Positions 62,246 through 64,000 of a stretch of 64,000 nucleotides of DNA are shown piece after piece. The notes beneath the pieces were generated by a model that worked only from the letters and a program-made list of their open reading frames with translations, searched no databases and was not told the origin of the DNA. Both the position numbers and the translations under genes were made by a program. Origin of the DNA: CAWIHA01 sp963835855. Its GTDB lineage: Bacteria > Acidobacteriota > Terriglobia > Bryobacterales > Bryobacteraceae. Position 1 is the stretch's first letter, and every line of letters starts with the position of its first letter. The stretch spans positions 186,001-250,000 of the forward strand of contig CAWIHA010000018.1 in assembly GCA_963835855.1 (NCBI GenBank). Reading direction: 5' to 3'.

Positions 62246-62755
62246 TGATTGTTGGCAACCCCACCGCAGACTGCACGCCGACGGACCCGGCAGATCCGAC
62301 GAACCCGACGGATCCCAGTAGCCCCAATCCGACGGACCCCAACCCGTGCGACAGCTCATCGTCCCCGGATGTCCAATTGGGGGGTGGATTGACAGCACAC
62401 GCACGTCTGGGAGTGTCAGCACATGATGCTAAAGGGGGCAGTTGCTCAACCACGCCGAATCCGCAGCCTACACCGGCGCCGCAGCAACCCCAGCAGCCAC
62501 AGCAACCCGCGCCACCGACCCTGTGGAATAGTGTGGTTAGAGGTACTCTAGAGGGAGGCTCTGATCGGGGGTGCGGTAGGCTGCGCTGTAGGTGCCCTAC
62601 CGGGATCGGCGGTTGGTGCAGTGTTTGGCGGCGGCCCTCCTGGCGCGGCGGCAGGGGGAATGGCCGGGTGCGCTACGGTTGGACTGAATGGCCTCATAAG
62701 CGGGGGGACGCTAGGGGCTGTGGGAGGCGCTCTTGATTATTGGCTCTTCCACTAG
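62246..62755 (+). pseudogene. Displaced Rhs cassette 2, 3' part with glycine-zipper tail
   Basis: Directly after the IS21 end the frame reads GNPTADCTPTDPADPTNPTD, a Pro/Asp-rich linker, then a Gln/Pro-rich stretch and LWNSVVRGTLEG. A +1 change near 62565-62575 leads into ALIGGAVGCAVGALPGSAVG, then GAVFGGGPPGAAAGGMAGCA and GTLGAVGGALDYWLFH, ending at TAG 62753. This glycine-zipper tail is typical of membrane-active toxin tips. Continuity with 59452-60023 across the IS is inferred. Confidence 0.6.
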
Positions 62756-62821
62756 CTCCATTCGGACAGCTCGCCCCGAACGGTTGGAGGAAATTGATAT
62801 GGGGCTGAGAGGGCTTAGATC

Positions 62822-63130
62822 ATGGGAACTCTAATGGACTGGCTCGCGGTTCTACTCCTTGCATCACTGTGGACGACAGGCATGCTGACTTGGGGTTATG
62901 TCCGCCGTCGGAAGCGACATGCGCCGCCCGTGCAGACCATTCCTTGGAACAAGCGTTTTGGTGTGTATACCATGACTGCCCTGTTGGGTTTCGACTTCGG
63001 GTTGCTGGTTAGATTCGGACCGCGCTCGCTCCACGGCGGCCTCCTCATCGTGCTTATTGGAGCCAACGTCGGACTGGCCGCGATCGTCCTTGGATTCCGC
63101 CTGCTGCGTCCGCTCAACACGGGTTATTGA
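62822..63130 (+). CDS. Small membrane protein, candidate immunity for cassette 2
   Basis: 102 residues, ATG 62822. Three hydrophobic segments (DWLAVLLLASLWTTGML, VYTMTALLGFDFGLLV, LLIVLIGANVGLAAIVLGF) separated by a basic loop (RRRKRHAPP). It lies 66 bases after the glycine-zipper tip. Immunity to pore-forming toxins is commonly a small membrane protein, so position and topology both fit; direct evidence is lacking. Confidence 0.55.
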   Translation: MGTLMDWLAVLLLASLWTTGMLTWGYVRRRKRHAPPVQTIPWNKRFGVYTMTALLGFDFGLLVRFGPRSLHGGLLIVLIGANVGLAAIVLGFRLLRPLNTGY

Positions 63131-64000
63131 GCATTGCATTATCTTTACGGGCCGGGCGGAGAGAAGCTGGGGACGTACACGCTGTTCAACTTCGCGGGTT
63201 ACTCCTATTTTCAGGAGGAGAAGACGAACGTCTATTTTCGGCAGCAGTTGATCTGGGAGGGGCCGCTGGCATCGGGGGACGGCACGGGCGGCGCGCTGGT
63301 GCTGGACCGTTTGGGGACGGCGGTGGTGAAGGACGGCCAGACCTACGCCTACTTCCCGTACGGCGAGCCGCGCGTGGGCACGGGCGACCACTTCGCCACC
63401 TACCAGCGCGACGCAACCACGAACTTCGATTACGCCATGAACCGGTATTACTCGAACGTGGCCGGCAGGTTTTTGACCCCGGACCCGTACGGAGGCAGCG
63501 CGCATGCCGGTGCACCACAGAGTTGGAATCACTACACATACGCCGGAAATGATCCAGTGAATGGGAGTGATCCGAGCGGGTTGAACATAACCTGGCTGCC
63601 GCCGGCTGGTGGAGAGGAGGGTCCCCCCCAGGATCTCTGCGACCTGTACCCCAATTTGTGTCTTGCAATAGATGCAGGGTATGGCATGCTCGGCGCTGTG
63701 AACCCCCTCCGCAACTTCTACAACGACCCCTACCGCCAGCCAATCCCGACACCTCCGCAGCCAGGGAAGTGGATACCCCCAGGACTCAAGCCGATCGTTC
63801 AGAGCGCGGTGAGGCGGGCCGAACACGACCTCCAGCAACCGGATTGTGCGGCGCTGTTCGGTTCGAATGTGCAAGATCCCCAAGCCGCGCTTGACCGCGC
63901 CTGGAACAACAACGGGATCCGTGCATTCACATTTGGGGATGGTCAACCGGCAGGTGTCGGGGCGTTTACGCAGGTCGGATCGAATCCGGTGCAGAACGTC
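63131..64000 (+). pseudogene. Displaced Rhs core-tip cassette 3, runs off the window
   Basis: Open from 63131 to the window end with no start beyond a TTG at 63134. From HYLYGPGGEKLGTYTL it repeats the Rhs core (57376-57800) including NRYYSNVAGRFLTPDPYGG. The tip begins LNITWLPPAGGEEGPPQDLC, nearly the same 16-residue entry as the main Rhs tip, then diverges (DLYPNLCLAIDAGYGMLG, and later HDLQQPDCAALFGS). Its 3' end and partner gene lie outside. Confidence 0.8.

Noticed and set aside
1..64000. CRISPR arrays, tRNA and rRNA genes
   Set aside because: No regularly spaced short repeats and no tRNA-like or rRNA-like conserved sequence was found by reading both strands.

Overview
The window is about 61-65 % GC by eye and gene-dense, with a Gram-negative envelope (RND efflux pump, MlaFED-type lipid transport, Wza-like export, outer-membrane porin). 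No rRNA, tRNA or CRISPR was seen. The gene mix (large YD-repeat/Rhs proteins with a Sec signal, KdpD sensor-only proteins, a PgaB-like giant protein, TonB-C-terminal-like secreted proteins and a GC-rich repeat family) fits an acidobacterium of the Solibacter/Bryobacter type. That placement is an inference, not a measurement.

Layout. 1-5.9 kb: a kdp potassium-uptake locus. kdpB, kdpC and a beta-barrel porin are each broken by single-base indels; two tandem KdpD proteins lacking the kinase half follow. 6.0-8.5 kb: an IS66-family element with a 118-bp-period tandem duplication at one end, inserted beside a gene remnant. 8.7-11.5 kb: two secreted or lipid-anchored proteins. 11.7-17.6 kb (minus strand): a fused acyltransferase/acyl-ACP synthetase and an exopolysaccharide export set (Wza, Wzz, tyrosine-kinase-like ATPase). 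17.9-22.4 kb: a possible HEPN protein, maf, dciA-like, gatCA and sod. 22.7-28.0 kb: a 1339-residue DUF2334/TIM-barrel-like protein followed by a processive glycosyltransferase, a layout like PgaB-PgaC. 28-34.5 kb: bacterioferritin, DegT aminotransferase, Gfo/Idh dehydrogenase, FkbM methyltransferase and RRM protein. 34.9-39.2 kb: RND efflux. 39.2-44.5 kb: sugar-transfer and radical-SAM genes. 44.6-50.5 kb: remains of methylmalonyl-CoA mutase, a NYN/OST-HTH protein, MlaE-F-D and a broken ChbG. 50.5-52.3 kb: an osmoprotectant-binding protein and a zone of scars.

52.3-64.0 kb is the most interesting region. A promoter-like site precedes a small exported protein translationally coupled to a 1906-residue Rhs protein whose variable tip ends in a zinc-protease-like HELAH motif. 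Behind it lie candidate immunity genes, then two displaced Rhs core-plus-tip cassettes without start regions. One is split by an IS21 element and ends in a glycine-zipper tail followed by a small membrane protein. The other runs off the window. This looks like a Sec-exported polymorphic toxin locus with a reservoir of alternative tips.

Ten genes or fragments in the window carry single-base frameshifts or sit next to one, and nearly all need removal of one inserted base. This points either to insertion-biased consensus error or to recent decay, so broken genes are annotated as such but may be intact in the cell.
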